NCBI GenBank assembly: GCA_900755065.1
Contig: CAAEFC010000040.1
Span: 1 to 64,000 of the forward strand
DNA from: Bacilli bacterium
GTDB lineage: Bacteria > Bacillota_I > Bacilli_A > RFN20 > CAG-449
Direction of reading: 5' to 3'
Length of the DNA stretch: 64,000 nucleotides
Notes under the pieces: model-generated
Databases searched by the model: none
The model's input: only the letters and a program-made list of their open reading frames with translations
Told to the model about the DNA's origin: nothing
Translations under genes and position numbers: made by a program
In this document: positions 34,344 to 43,727 of the stretch, in pieces
How the letters are laid out: every line of letters begins with the position of its first letter
Numbering within the stretch: the first letter of the stretch is position 1

Positions 34344-35930
34344 ATGGCAAAAAGATTTTATGTGACCACGCCGATTTATTATCCCAGCGCGAAACTGCAT
34401 ATCGGACATGCGTACTGCACGACGCTGTGCGATACGATTGCCCGTTATCACCGCTTGAAGGGGGATGAAACGTATTTTTTGACCGGCACGGACGAGCACG
34501 GAGAAAAGATACAGAAAAATGCGGAAAAGGCCGGAAAAACACCTCAGCAATTCGTCGATGAGATCGTCGACGGAGTGAAGAAGTTGTGGACGAGCCTTCA
34601 AATCAGCAACGACGATTATATCCGGACGACGGAGAAAAGGCATATCGAAGTCGTGCAGAAGATTTTCAGCCGGCTTTTGGAACAGGACGATATTTATCTT
34701 GGGGAATATGAGGGCTGGTACTGCACGCCGTGCGAATCCTTCTGGACGGATACGCAAGTCGGCAAAGAACACCTCTGTCCCGACTGCGGAAGACTGGTGC
34801 ACAAAGATAAGGAGAAAGCCTATTTTTTCAGAACGAGCAAGTATTCGGAAAGACTTTTGGATTTTTATGCGAAAAATCCGGATTTCATCACGCCGGAATC
34901 CAGAAAAAGCGAGATGATCAACAACTTCATTAAACCGGGACTCGAAGATTTGTGCGTATCCAGAACGACTTTTTCGTGGGGAATTCCGGTCAGTGAGAAT
35001 CCGGAACACGTCGTCTATGTGTGGCTGGATGCTCTGATCAACTATATTTCTGCGTTGGGATATCTGTCCGAAGACGACGGAAAATTCCGGAAATTCTGGG
35101 GGGAAGATACGGAAATCATTCATCTGGTCGGAAAGGAAATCACCCGTTTTCATGTCATTTACTGGCCGATTCTTCTGATGGCTTTGGGATTGCGGTTGCC
35201 GGATCGCGTGTTTGTTCACGGATTGCTGATGACCAAAGACGGCAAGATGAGCAAATCCAAAGGCAACGTCATCGCCCCCGAACCGCTGATCGAGCGGTAC
35301 GGGCTGGACGCGGTGAGATACTATCTGGTCAGAGAAATCGTATTCGGATCTGACGGGCAGTTCACCCCGGATCAGTTCGTCGAAAGAATCAATACCGATC
35401 TGGCTAACGATTTCGGGAATCTTCTGAGCCGGACCGTTTCGATGATCGTCAAATACTTTGACGGGGTCGTTCCGGAGTATCAGGGAAATCTGAACGATCT
35501 GGATGAAGAACTGGAAAAAACCGGGAAGGAAACGATCGAAGAATACAACCGGAAGATGGAAAGCCTGCAAGTAACCGAAGCCATAGAGACGGTGATGAAT
35601 TACGTTTCCCGCGCGAATAAGTATATCGAAGAAAGCAAACCGTGGGCTTTGGCGAAAGACGACACGAAAACAGACGCGTTAAAATCAGTCATGAATCATC
35701 TGGCGAATGCGTTGAGACAAAGCGCGATCATGCTGAGCCCCGTCTTGCTGCACGCGACGGAAGAACTGTTCGCGCAATTGGGAATCGATCCGCTTCTAAG
35801 GTCGTTTGATTCGCTGACGAAAGTTGACGCGATGGGGTCTCAGAAAGTGACGAAAGGCAATCCGTTGTTCCCGAGACTGGACGTGCCGAGTGAAACCGAG
35901 TACGTCCGCGCCTTGATTCAGGGAAAATAA
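34344..35930 (+). CDS. metG: Methionyl-tRNA synthetase
   Basis: Class I synthetase. 528 residues from the ATG at 34344 (GAGGAG site); an earlier in-frame start at 34311 lies inside the rpmE terminator and is rejected. HIGHAYCT is the HIGH motif and KMSKSKGN the KMSKS loop. WYCTPCESFW and HLCPDCGRL supply the zinc knuckle cysteines. The C-terminal EMAP/tRNA-binding domain present in many MetG is absent, so this is the short form. Confidence 0.96.
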   Translation: MAKRFYVTTPIYYPSAKLHIGHAYCTTLCDTIARYHRLKGDETYFLTGTDEHGEKIQKNAEKAGKTPQQFVDEIVDGVKKLWTSLQISNDDYIRTTEKRHIEVVQKIFSRLLEQDDIYLGEYEGWYCTPCESFWTDTQVGKEHLCPDCGRLVHKDKEKAYFFRTSKYSERLLDFYAKNPDFITPESRKSEMINNFIKPGLEDLCVSRTTFSWGIPVSENPEHVVYVWLDALINYISALGYLSEDDGKFRKFWGEDTEIIHLVGKEITRFHVIYWPILLMALGLRLPDRVFVHGLLMTKDGKMSKSKGNVIAPEPLIERYGLDAVRYYLVREIVFGSDGQFTPDQFVERINTDLANDFGNLLSRTVSMIVKYFDGVVPEYQGNLNDLDEELEKTGKETIEEYNRKMESLQVTEAIETVMNYVSRANKYIEESKPWALAKDDTKTDALKSVMNHLANALRQSAIMLSPVLLHATEELFAQLGIDPLLRSFDSLTKVDAMGSQKVTKGNPLFPRLDVPSETEYVRALIQGK

Positions 35931-35974
35931 AAAATCCGAAAGGAAACGAAACAGGATTCCGGACGGAGAAAAGA

Positions 35975-36007
35975 AAAAAGACACAGCAGAGAGACTGTGC
36001 CTTTTTT
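35975..36007. terminator. Bidirectional terminator between metG and ABC permease
   Basis: AAAAAAGACACAG pairs with CTGTGCCTTTTTT with one A-C mismatch, around an 8-base loop. It serves the converging metG and ABC permease genes. Confidence 0.8.
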
Positions 36008-36063
36008 AGATTGACCGTTAAACCGAATTTTTGGTTCGCGTCCGATTCGGAAAAGAGAAAGAT

Positions 36064-36873
36064 TTATTCGATTTCGATTTTTTTATCGAGAATGTAAATC
36101 GTCAGGAAATAGAAACCGAACATTTCGACGATCAACAGGATAAAGGACCATACGGAAAAGAGCGAAGCCGACAAATTTTCCACAGCCTCCGGTTGAACGT
36201 TTCTCAGATTGATGGCCAGCAGTTTAGCGTCTGTATCGATAGCAATCAGAATTTGAATCGGATCGAAGATCTCTTCAAGAACGGACAGAATGATGCCGAT
36301 ACCGATATAGATGACGATCGCGAATAAAAATCGTTTGTTTCGGGTAATTCCCGTATTGGCCGCGGCGAAGACGAACTGAATCAGAACGAGTCCGGCGAGA
36401 ACTTCCACCAGATCATAAAGAGAAGAGAGGAAAAACGCGAGAGGGTTGTGAAACAGCATCTCAAATTCCGACGAAACGCTGTTTAAAAGAGACGAGGCTG
36501 TATCCGGACTGATAAACGCGGTAACTAAGAGCAAGGCGATGAAAATACTGACGGCGAATCCGATGATATAGATGAACAAAGTGAGAATTTTACTGAGAAT
36601 CAGTTCGTGCGATGAAATGGGAATCGAGTGCGTCAGATAACCTTGTTTTCCGTAAACCGAAGTATTGCTGATCCGGAGAACATAGACGAGGTACAGAACG
36701 GCGATTGCCAGAATCGACCCGGAAAAGAGAATCGTCATCAGGCTTAAAAAAACCTGATTTTGCATTGAAACCGATAATCCGAGAAGAAATCCGAGAACGA
36801 TAATGATTCCGTACAAGGAACAAAATTCCTTCCAGGTGTCTAAGAAATTGTGCTTTAAAAGTCTGCCAAACAT
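36064..36873 (-). CDS. ABC-2 type transporter permease
   Basis: 269 residues, about six membrane segments (such as IIIVLGFLLGLSVSM, GSILAIAVLYLVYVL, LFIYIIGFAVSIFIALLLV, FILLIVEMFGFYFLTIYIL). YGKQGYLTHSIPISSHELILSK between helices 2 and 3 is the cytoplasmic coupling segment typical of YtrC/YtrD-like permeases in Bacillota. It overlaps its ATPase gene by 19 bases. The substrate cannot be told; related systems confer resistance to cell-wall-active agents or export. Confidence 0.82.
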   Translation of the reverse strand: MFGRLLKHNFLDTWKEFCSLYGIIIVLGFLLGLSVSMQNQVFLSLMTILFSGSILAIAVLYLVYVLRISNTSVYGKQGYLTHSIPISSHELILSKILTLFIYIIGFAVSIFIALLLVTAFISPDTASSLLNSVSSEFEMLFHNPLAFFLSSLYDLVEVLAGLVLIQFVFAAANTGITRNKRFLFAIVIYIGIGIILSVLEEIFDPIQILIAIDTDAKLLAINLRNVQPEAVENLSASLFSVWSFILLIVEMFGFYFLTIYILDKKIEIE

Positions 36874-37571
36874 TTGAAATCCTCCCTGAATAATTCATCG
36901 ATCGTCTTTCCGGTTTCTGAAACCGTATCGCGGACGTTTCCGAATCGGACGATGTTTCCTTTCTTGATAAAAAGAAAGTCGTCGAGTATTCTTTCGGCAT
37001 CTGCGATGAGATGCGTGGAAATCAGAATGGTCGCAGACGGATTGTAGTTTTGAAGAATCAAATCGAAAATCACGTCGCGCGCGGCAGGATCGACGCCGGC
37101 GATCGGTTCGTCGAAGATGTAGAGCAAGGCATTTCGAGATAAGGTCAAAATCAGTTGCAGTTTTTCCCGGTTTCCTTTGGATAAAGCCTTGAATCGTCTG
37201 TCTAACGGAATATCCAGTTTATCGATTAAGCGTAGCGCCTTGCTTCTGTCGAAATCCTTGAAGAAATCTCCGTAATAAGAAACGGCGTATTTAACCGTCC
37301 AGGTCGGCGCGATGAAGTCGGTATCGGGAAGATAAGAGATGATTTCTTTGGTTTTCGGACCGATTTTATTTCCGTTTACCGTAATTTCGCCTTGATAGTT
37401 ATGAATCAAACCGGTGAGGATTTTGATTAACGTCGTCTTTCCCGCGCCGTTCGGACCTAAAAGACCGATGACCCTTCCGGGAGAGATTTGCAGATTGATG
37501 CCGTTCAAGGCGATATTGCCTTTGCCGTAAGTTTTCGTCAGATTGTGGATATTGATTAAAGTTCCGTCCAT
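36855..37571 (-). CDS. ABC transporter ATP-binding protein
   Basis: 238 residues. Walker A GPNGAGKTTLIK, signature LSKGNREKLQL, Walker B LLYIFDEPIAGVD and the H-loop ISTHLIAD. The degenerate signature (LSKGN in place of LSGGQ) and the sequence resemble the YtrB/BcrA group. No GntR-type regulator precedes it, which is common in that group. Single-operon unit with the permease. Confidence 0.9.
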   Translation of the reverse strand: MDGTLINIHNLTKTYGKGNIALNGINLQISPGRVIGLLGPNGAGKTTLIKILTGLIHNYQGEITVNGNKIGPKTKEIISYLPDTDFIAPTWTVKYAVSYYGDFFKDFDRSKALRLIDKLDIPLDRRFKALSKGNREKLQLILTLSRNALLYIFDEPIAGVDPAARDVIFDLILQNYNPSATILISTHLIADAERILDDFLFIKKGNIVRFGNVRDTVSETGKTIDELFREDFKCLADF

Positions 37572-37689
37572 ATACGACTCCTTTTGTACCCTCTATTCTA
37601 TCGGAAATCCGAAGAAATATGAAATAAAATAATGAAAAAATCAGGATTTATTCTATAATGGATAGAAAGGAAAGAGGCAGAACGAAGGT

Positions 37690-39129
37690 ATGTCGAAGAA
37701 ACTGAATAAAGAAATCGTATTCAACGCGGTGTGCGAAAACCTTTCTTACGATGGGAAAGGCTGTATCAAATACGACCACCATGTCGGTTTTTTTTCGAAT
37801 CTTCTGCAAGGAGAGGAAGGCGAATTCGTCATGACGCATTATAATTCCAATCGGTTTTACGGGTATATGCGCAAAATGACGAAGATTTCTCCGGAAAGGG
37901 TCGAACCGGTTTGCCCGTATTTCTCTTCTTGCGGCGGTTGTTCTTTGCAACATATGAATAATGCGGCACAGTTGAAATTCAAGAAAACACAGGTAGAGGA
38001 ATGCCTCAGACGCATCGGAGGTTTCAAGGATGTCGTCGTGGACGATACAGTCGGCATGGAAAATCCTTTTCACTATCGGAATAAGGTTCAGGTTCCGGTA
38101 AGAAAGGGGAAAAACGGAAAAATTCTGACAGGTTTTTTCAAGGAAAACTCGCACGATATCGTTGAAATCGACAGTTGTTGCATCGAAAACGAAGATGCCG
38201 AAAAGATCGTCAAGACAATTAAAACCTTAATGGAAGAAATGAAAATTGAACCGTACGATGAAGAAACGGATCGAGGAATCATAAGGCACATTCTGGTTCG
38301 GACGAGTTTTCATTTTCCGGAAGCGATGGTCGTTTTGGTTTGCCGGGAGAATTCGATTCCGAACGAGAAAGAATTTATACGGAATCTGGTGGAAAGAGAG
38401 CCTGAAATCGTTACAGTGATAAAGAACATCAACCCGCGTCGGACAAATGTCATACTCGGAGAAAAGGAGAGGGTTTTATACGGGAAAGGCTATATTCAGG
38501 ATGAATTATGCGGCGTTCGTTTCCATATATCCGCGAAGTCTTTTTATCAGGTCAACCCGATTCAGACGGAAAGATTATATCGAACGGCTATCGAATATTC
38601 GGAACTTACAGGATCTGAAAAAGTACTGGATGCGTACTGCGGGATCGGTACGATCGGAATGATTGCTTCGCCCTATGCCGAATCGGTCGTCGGAGTGGAA
38701 ATCGTCTCGGAAGCGGTTGAAGACGCTGAGAAAAACGCGGCAAGAAACCGAATCGGCAATATTTCGTTTGCATGTCAGGATGCCGGCGAATTCCTTTTGG
38801 AGCGGGCCCGAATGGGCGAGAGGTTCGATGTCGTCATCATGGATCCGCCGAGAAAAGGATCGGATGAGGCTTTTCTGTCTTCGTTAATTCAGACAAAGCC
38901 GAGAAAAATCGTCTATATCTCGTGCAATCCTTCTACATTGGCGAGAGATTTAAAATACCTTTCTTCCGGGTACGAAATCAAAAAGGTTACGCCCTTCGAT
39001 ATGTTTGCGCAGACCTATCACGTGGAGACGGTAGTTCTTTTGTCTAAGAAAGTTCCGAACGATTATTTGGAAGTAAGTGTCGAATTGGACGATGATTTTC
39101 TAACGAAAGCGGAAGCCAAAGGTATCTAA
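37690..39129 (+). CDS. rlmD: 23S rRNA (uracil-5-)-methyltransferase, RlmD/RlmCD type
   Basis: Methylates U1939 (and, in some Bacillota, U747) of 23S rRNA with SAM. 479 residues: a TRAM domain (about 1-60), iron-sulfur cysteines Cys75, 81, 84 (CGGCSLQH) and Cys162/163, SAM motif VLDAYCGIGTIGM, DPPRKGSD and the catalytic Cys in ISCNPSTLARDL. AGGTATG precedes the start. It ends at a TAA (39127-39129). Homologues in many Bacillota continue for about 65 residues, and the same reading frame does so here past the stop; see the next entry. Confidence 0.93.
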   Translation: MSKKLNKEIVFNAVCENLSYDGKGCIKYDHHVGFFSNLLQGEEGEFVMTHYNSNRFYGYMRKMTKISPERVEPVCPYFSSCGGCSLQHMNNAAQLKFKKTQVEECLRRIGGFKDVVVDDTVGMENPFHYRNKVQVPVRKGKNGKILTGFFKENSHDIVEIDSCCIENEDAEKIVKTIKTLMEEMKIEPYDEETDRGIIRHILVRTSFHFPEAMVVLVCRENSIPNEKEFIRNLVEREPEIVTVIKNINPRRTNVILGEKERVLYGKGYIQDELCGVRFHISAKSFYQVNPIQTERLYRTAIEYSELTGSEKVLDAYCGIGTIGMIASPYAESVVGVEIVSEAVEDAEKNAARNRIGNISFACQDAGEFLLERARMGERFDVVIMDPPRKGSDEAFLSSLIQTKPRKIVYISCNPSTLARDLKYLSSGYEIKKVTPFDMFAQTYHVETVVLLSKKVPNDYLEVSVELDDDFLTKAEAKGI

Positions 39130-39330
39130 GACCAGATAAAACAATATATTTATGAAAAATATAAAATTAAGGTTTCAAGTTTGTATATTGCACAAGTAAA
39201 GGATTCTTGTGGAATAAAAGAGCGGGAAAACTATAACCACTCAAAGAGAAGCGATGGTAAGCAACCGCAAGTTCCAGATAATAAAAGGAAACTGATTTTA
39301 GAAGCATTAGAGTTTTATAAAATGATATAA
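39130..39330 (+). pseudogene. Detached C-terminal extension of rlmD
   Basis: In the frame of rlmD, immediately after its TAA, codons read DQIKQYIYEKYKIKVSSLYI, AQVKDSCGIKERENYNHSK, then PDNKRKLILEALEFYKMI and a stop. This is the conserved C-terminal extension of RlmD-type proteins in Bacillota (pattern EKYGLKVSSLYI...QVK...NYN...ILDA...F-I, from memory). Continuing rlmD to 39330 gives exactly 547 codons counting both stops. The TAA stands where a Tyr codon is expected, so a TAT-to-TAA change is likely. Either loss, or termination readthrough. Confidence 0.78.
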
Positions 39331-39357
39331 TCCTGACTTTTTATAGTTAAGGAAAGA

Positions 39358-39404
39358 AAAAAGTAGAAAAAGATCCGGATAATTCAAGCATTTTTCTACT
39401 TTTT
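39358..39404 (+). terminator. rlmD terminator
   Basis: A 14-base perfect stem AAAAAGTAGAAAAA / TTTTTCTACTTTTT with a 19-base loop, ending in T. It lies directly after the rlmD extension and marks the left edge of the accessory island. Confidence 0.8.
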
Positions 39405-39524
39405 CGTTTAAAAGAAAATGTAGTCTTTTTTTCAGAATTTTTAGAAAATATTTTTAGATAATTTAATCACTTTTTTACATACGCATTTGATAAAGCCCGC
39501 GAGGATAAGAATAGATCAAGGACA

Positions 39525-39866
39525 TTGAACGCTTATAAGGACATGGGGAAGGAACCTGAGTTCTACGACAGCGAGAACTTCTTCATCGTTTATTTACCTA
39601 ACCTCAACTACAATGACGAAATAAATGACCAAATAAATGACCAAATAACTGAGTTGGGTTTATCCATCATAAGGATGGTGAAGAGCAACCCCGGGATAAA
39701 GGCCGATAAAATCTATGAAATCCTATCCGCTAACGATAAAGGAATTACGTTGAATATGGTAAGAAACTCAATACGAAGAGAATTAGGCAAGTATATCGAA
39801 TTGAGAGGCTCCAGGAAAACGGGAGGCTATTATTTGAAAGACAGAGATTGCCAAACAGGCGAGTAA
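39525..39866 (+). pseudogene. C-terminal remnant of an AlbA_2/AAA_4-type ATP-binding protein
   Basis: About 113 residues in a frame with a TTG near the start but no ribosome site. YDSENFFIVYLPNLNY, the repeated NDQINDQ linker, then IRMVKSNPGIKADKI...GITLNMVRNSIRREL and ELRGSRKTGGYYL is the winged-helix C-terminus of Schlafen/AlbA_2 divergent-AAA proteins (about 450 residues in full). The N-terminal domain is absent; upstream codons continue for about 20 residues and then meet a stop. A broken, non-functional gene fragment. Confidence 0.7.
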
Positions 39867-40473
39867 CATAAGATCTTCTATTGCTTGCGAACAATCATAA
39901 TAGGAATCGAGAATTGTCGTGATAAAATCTTGACCATAGAAAAAAACATTCATTTTATTTTTCAATCTCAATCGGAGATTTTCTCATCTTAACGTTGCCG
40001 AATCAAAACTATCCGACCTTGATACAATCTTGGCAGATGCCCTTGACGGGATTGACGCCGATATTCTATTTATTGTCAGCAAAACCTCAGACATTATGGC
40101 ATCAGGAAATTATGCAAAATCTACTGCGTGACCGATTTGGAGGTCTATGTCAATCTCAAAAAGCATGTCAAGTTCATAAGGCATTCCGATCCGGGAGTAA
40201 GCATTCTATGAAAGGCGAAGAAGCGCGAATATATGGGTTATCGGCGTTGGATTGCCAGGCTCAACTCTAGCGCAGATTTTAGAAAAGAACGAAGATTTAC
40301 GATGTAGAACCGTGGACTGCCTCAATAAGATTCCTGTGTTTACGATCAACTGGCGATCATTAGAAGCTGAATGTGATCGAAAAAAATCAAAAGCAAAGTT
40401 TTCCATTAAAATTAAGGGAAACCATTGTTTGGCATACCTGCTATAATGAATTTGAAAGAATGAGGGTATAGCC
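39867..40473. other. Degenerate 607-base stretch without an intact gene
   Basis: Short frames on both strands carry protein-like runs, for example LSDLDTILADALDGIDADIL around 40012-40071 and GVGLPGSTLAQILEKNEDL around 40246-40300, each soon broken by stops. I could not assign them to a family. TGCTATAAT at about 40438-40446 is the likely promoter of the following isomerase-like gene. Taken as a graveyard of former genes. Confidence 0.55.
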
Positions 40474-41307
40474 ATGCAAGAAAAATTCTCGATTTGGTCG
40501 TCGTACTGGATTGATCTTTCTCCGGAAGAAGCCGTGTTGGAAATGGAAAAATGCGGGATCGAATATTCTGAATTATCGGACGAACACGGACTGACATTAT
40601 TACAAAGAGATGAAAACGAAAGAAAAACGGGGGAACTTTTTAAACAATTTTCAGAACAACATCATGTATCCTTCCCGCAGGGCCACTTGTGGTTAGGAAT
40701 TCATCTTTGCGACGAAAAAAAAGAGACGATACCGATTTTGAAACGGTGGATCAATTTATTTGAAGCCATCGGCATTCAAAAAATGGTACTGCATTTGGAT
40801 ATTCTTTCGGATCGGAAAGATCTTTCCGTACAGGAAAAAATGGATTTGAACGTGAACGCTTTGAGGCAATTAAAAGAGTTTTTAAGCGATAAAGAAATTA
40901 CCATCTGCTTAGAAAATCTTTATGACCTTTTCAGCGATATCGATCCTCTGCTTGCGATCATTCGTCAACTAAATGACAGGCATTATGGAATTTGCCTGGA
41001 TACAGGGCATCTGAATTGTTTCGGGAACAAAGACCAGGAAGCCTTTATTCTTCGTGCAGGTTCTTTACTTCAAGCCTTGCATATTGCAGATAACGAAGGC
41101 ACTCATGATCAGCATCTGATGCCGTTTGGGAAAGGAACGGTAAATTTTCAGAAAGTATTTGCTGCCTTGAAAAAACAAGGCTATGACGGCTTGTATAACT
41201 ATGAGATTCCGGGAGAACGCTCTATTCCGTTGGAACTTCGCGCGATCAAACTCGAATACATCAAAAAAGCGTTTCAATGGATGTGTGAAAATTATAAAAA
41301 TTTCTAA
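40474..41307 (+). CDS. Sugar phosphate isomerase/epimerase (AP-endonuclease-2 barrel)
   Basis: 277-residue TIM-barrel of the xylose isomerase-like/IolE group. Metal ligands are in ITICLENLYD (Glu), GICLDTGHLN (Asp, His), LHIADNEGTHDQHLMPFGKG (His/Asp) and YNYEIPGE (Glu). The substrate is probably a sugar or inositol derivative, not determinable. It converges with and overlaps the following phosphatase by 4 bases. Base usage is AT-richer than in core genes. Confidence 0.82.
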   Translation: MQEKFSIWSSYWIDLSPEEAVLEMEKCGIEYSELSDEHGLTLLQRDENERKTGELFKQFSEQHHVSFPQGHLWLGIHLCDEKKETIPILKRWINLFEAIGIQKMVLHLDILSDRKDLSVQEKMDLNVNALRQLKEFLSDKEITICLENLYDLFSDIDPLLAIIRQLNDRHYGICLDTGHLNCFGNKDQEAFILRAGSLLQALHIADNEGTHDQHLMPFGKGTVNFQKVFAALKKQGYDGLYNYEIPGERSIPLELRAIKLEYIKKAFQWMCENYKNF

Positions 41308-42026
41308 TGTCTTTCCGGAGAGTCAAAAGTCTCGCAGAATCTCCCGTGAAAACTCGGTTCAATGTTCTGAATATGTAAGTGCGTGATATCGCTGTATCTT
41401 AAAAGGCGGAACTGTACGATGCCCTTTTCTCTTTCCTCGCTGACAATGGTAGTAATACCGGTCGGCTGACATTCGAATTGCTGACAGAGAACCACATAAG
41501 GAATGTTCAGAAGATGTGAAAGCAGAACGGACATCATCCCGAAATGGCAGAAGAAAATCAGTGTTTTTTCGTTCGAATTCACCGCATCATAACGCCTTCC
41601 GTTCCGGATATATCCGTTTTTTTCGAGAACCCGATCAAAAGAAGAAACGACATTTTCGTAAGCAGATCGAATATCCGCGGACTTCATCCAAGGATGATTG
41701 AAATAGGCGTCATTGAATAAGTCCCGTTCTTCATAAAAATAGCGCGGATAAAAATCCCAGTTCAGTACTTCTTCCGAGCAATAGGATACCTTGACGGGAT
41801 GGACGAATTCCTGCAACCAATCCGCTATTTTCAAATCCGTTTTCGGATGATATTTCAAGAATGCTTCCGCAGTTAATTTCGCGCGCGGCAACGGAGAAGA
41901 GTAAATTTCGTCAAAAGGTAGATTTCGGTGATACAATCCGAGAGCGTCGGCTTCCAGAAATCCTTTTTCGGTCAGCGTGTTTTTTTCGTAATCCGGTTCG
42001 GCGTGGCGTATAATTAAAATTTTCAT
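41304..42026 (-). CDS. Histidine phosphatase family protein
   Basis: 240-residue phosphoglycerate-mutase-like phosphatase. The RHAEP motif (MKILIIRHAEPDYE) has the phospho-acceptor His; SSPLPRAKLTAEAF has the conserved Arg; CHFGMMSVLLSH has the second catalytic His. The middle part is unusual and longer than in the cobC/gpmB families, so the substrate is open. Encoded opposite to the BREX operon. Confidence 0.85.
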   Translation of the reverse strand: MKILIIRHAEPDYEKNTLTEKGFLEADALGLYHRNLPFDEIYSSPLPRAKLTAEAFLKYHPKTDLKIADWLQEFVHPVKVSYCSEEVLNWDFYPRYFYEERDLFNDAYFNHPWMKSADIRSAYENVVSSFDRVLEKNGYIRNGRRYDAVNSNEKTLIFFCHFGMMSVLLSHLLNIPYVVLCQQFECQPTGITTIVSEEREKGIVQFRLLRYSDITHLHIQNIEPSFHGRFCETFDSPERH

Positions 42027-42130
42027 ATCCTTACTCCTGTCTCTTAATTATAAATCGAATGAAATAAAAAAGTCTCAGAGAAATGATATTATTTTTAATG
42101 AAAAAGGGCCGCCAAGCAGCCCGCCTATGG

Positions 42131-42181
42131 GTTCAAAAAATTTTTATTTGAACTCGTAATGTTGTACAAGGTATGTACAAC
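42131..42181. promoter_or_regulatory. Inverted repeats upstream of BREX operon, candidate operator
   Basis: Two inverted repeats lie side by side: GTTCAAA...TTTGAAC (42131-42153) and GTTGTACA-AGGTA-TGTACAAC (42161-42181), the latter with perfect 8-base arms. They stand 30 bases before the -35 box of the BREX promoter and about 135 bases from the histidine phosphatase start. The second looks like a repressor or activator site. No dedicated regulator gene (BrxA-, BrxR- or WYL-type) is seen in this cluster. Confidence 0.5.
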
Positions 42182-42210
42182 TTTATTTTATTTCTGAATC
42201 GGTAATTTTG

Positions 42211-42239
42211 TTGCTTAATTCTGTTGTATCCCCTATAAT
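42211..42239 (+). promoter_or_regulatory. Promoter of BREX operon
   Basis: TTGCTT (42211-42216), a 17-base spacer and a perfect TATAAT (42234-42239). The ribosome site AGAAGGAG precedes the first gene at 42261. Likely drives all seven genes up to 55302, as intergenic gaps are 13 bases or less. Confidence 0.75.
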
Positions 42240-42260
42240 GATTTTAGAAGGAGTCATACT

Positions 42261-43727
42261 ATGGGCATAATTGGGCATAATAAAGTATTATGCGGTTTTG
42301 ATATCGTACGAGCAAGAAAACGCAATAAAGCTCAAGAATCAATCGACTGCCCTAACGAGCTTAAGGCATTGCTACTCAAAGAATTTTCGTATGGGATACG
42401 TATCGATTCCGCAATCGATATTATAAAACTCAAAAATTCTGCCGAGAGGTTCAAGGTAACTTTGCCTGAAAATGAGGAATTGTTAAAAGCGCAAATTTTG
42501 GCTGGTGGCATATCGTTCGAAGGCAAAATATACTTTTATTCTGACAAAGTTTATTACGGGCTAATACAAAAAATAAAAGATGTTTTTGCGGAAGGTTTTT
42601 CCGTAGTTTATTACGAGGAATTATTCAGTAAGAACTTTGATTGGTTTGACGAAAATCATATATCGTCATGGGAATTGCTTCGGGAATTTCTTGATGGAAA
42701 AGGCGGCGATTTGTTCATCAGTAAAAATTTTTTGCGTAAAGGGACAGAGCGAATCAATGAAGCCGACGCTGTGGAAAAGGAATTAGAGAGCGTTTGGGGC
42801 GATAAACCGATTCATACATACGACGAAATGTACGAACTCTTGCCGTATATCCCGAGCGAAAAGATAAAGCTTTATCTTTCGTATTGTCAAAAATTCGTAT
42901 GGTCAACATACGAAACATTTGCGTGGATCGATAAGGTGATTATTTCTGAAGAGGAGAAGAAAGCTATTATCGATTATGCTGAAAGCGAGTGTAAACTGAA
43001 TGGACATGCGTCTATTGCAAATGTACCGCTCGGTAATATCGAGGAAGAGAACTATCAAATTTCTATTACGGCTATCTATGATGCCGTGTACCGCATTGTA
43101 CTAAGTGACAGATTTTCTATAAACGGCAAGATTCTTACAAAAAACGATGCGGCAATAGATGCGCTTACACTTGCAAAATCTTATTGCGCCGATAAAGAGG
43201 AATGTACATTTAAGAGCCTTAACGATTATGTTATTTCCATAAATGGAGCGGAAAACAGACAAATAACTTTCCGCGCCGCATACGAGCAAATGATAAGAAT
43301 CGACAAGCAGAATTTTGTGGCTGATTACAAAGTGTATTTTGAAGTCGATACTATTGATGAGCTTTTTAAGCAAATGATAAAAGGCGATTTTGCATCTATA
43401 AAGAGCATTGCCACATTTATTATGTTCCCCGATTGTGGATATGCATGGACATATTATTTGTTGGAGAGTTTTTGTTATCGGTTTAGTAAGAAGTATCGTT
43501 TGGAAGTGATAGGTTTCAATGATAAGAATGCAGGCATTATTGCAAAAAAAGAAGTGAACTTATCATACGTTGATATGCTTGCCGTTACTGCGTTACGTTC
43601 GGGATTGGAATTAAGGACAGATATTATCGGCGAATATTTATACAATAACGGTTATATTGCAAGAAAAAGGGAAACTATCCTCAATAATACCTTAGAAAGA
43701 GCAAAACAAATGAAGGGGGGCAGATAA
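42261..43727 (+). CDS. BREX-operon protein of unknown function
   Basis: 488 residues, soluble, no recognised catalytic motif. The central part (about 175-225, THTYDEMYELLPYIPSEKIK and CQKFVWSTYETFAWIDKV) reads like a winged-helix or SMC-linked helical module. The N-terminus ends in charged helices. First gene of the operon, stop directly before brxP (0-base gap), so it is tied to the system. Not one of the named type 4 BREX components as I know them. Could be a specificity, scaffold or modification partner of BrxP. Function not assigned. Confidence 0.6.
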   Translation: MGIIGHNKVLCGFDIVRARKRNKAQESIDCPNELKALLLKEFSYGIRIDSAIDIIKLKNSAERFKVTLPENEELLKAQILAGGISFEGKIYFYSDKVYYGLIQKIKDVFAEGFSVVYYEELFSKNFDWFDENHISSWELLREFLDGKGGDLFISKNFLRKGTERINEADAVEKELESVWGDKPIHTYDEMYELLPYIPSEKIKLYLSYCQKFVWSTYETFAWIDKVIISEEEKKAIIDYAESECKLNGHASIANVPLGNIEEENYQISITAIYDAVYRIVLSDRFSINGKILTKNDAAIDALTLAKSYCADKEECTFKSLNDYVISINGAENRQITFRAAYEQMIRIDKQNFVADYKVYFEVDTIDELFKQMIKGDFASIKSIATFIMFPDCGYAWTYYLLESFCYRFSKKYRLEVIGFNDKNAGIIAKKEVNLSYVDMLAVTALRSGLELRTDIIGEYLYNNGYIARKRETILNNTLERAKQMKGGR

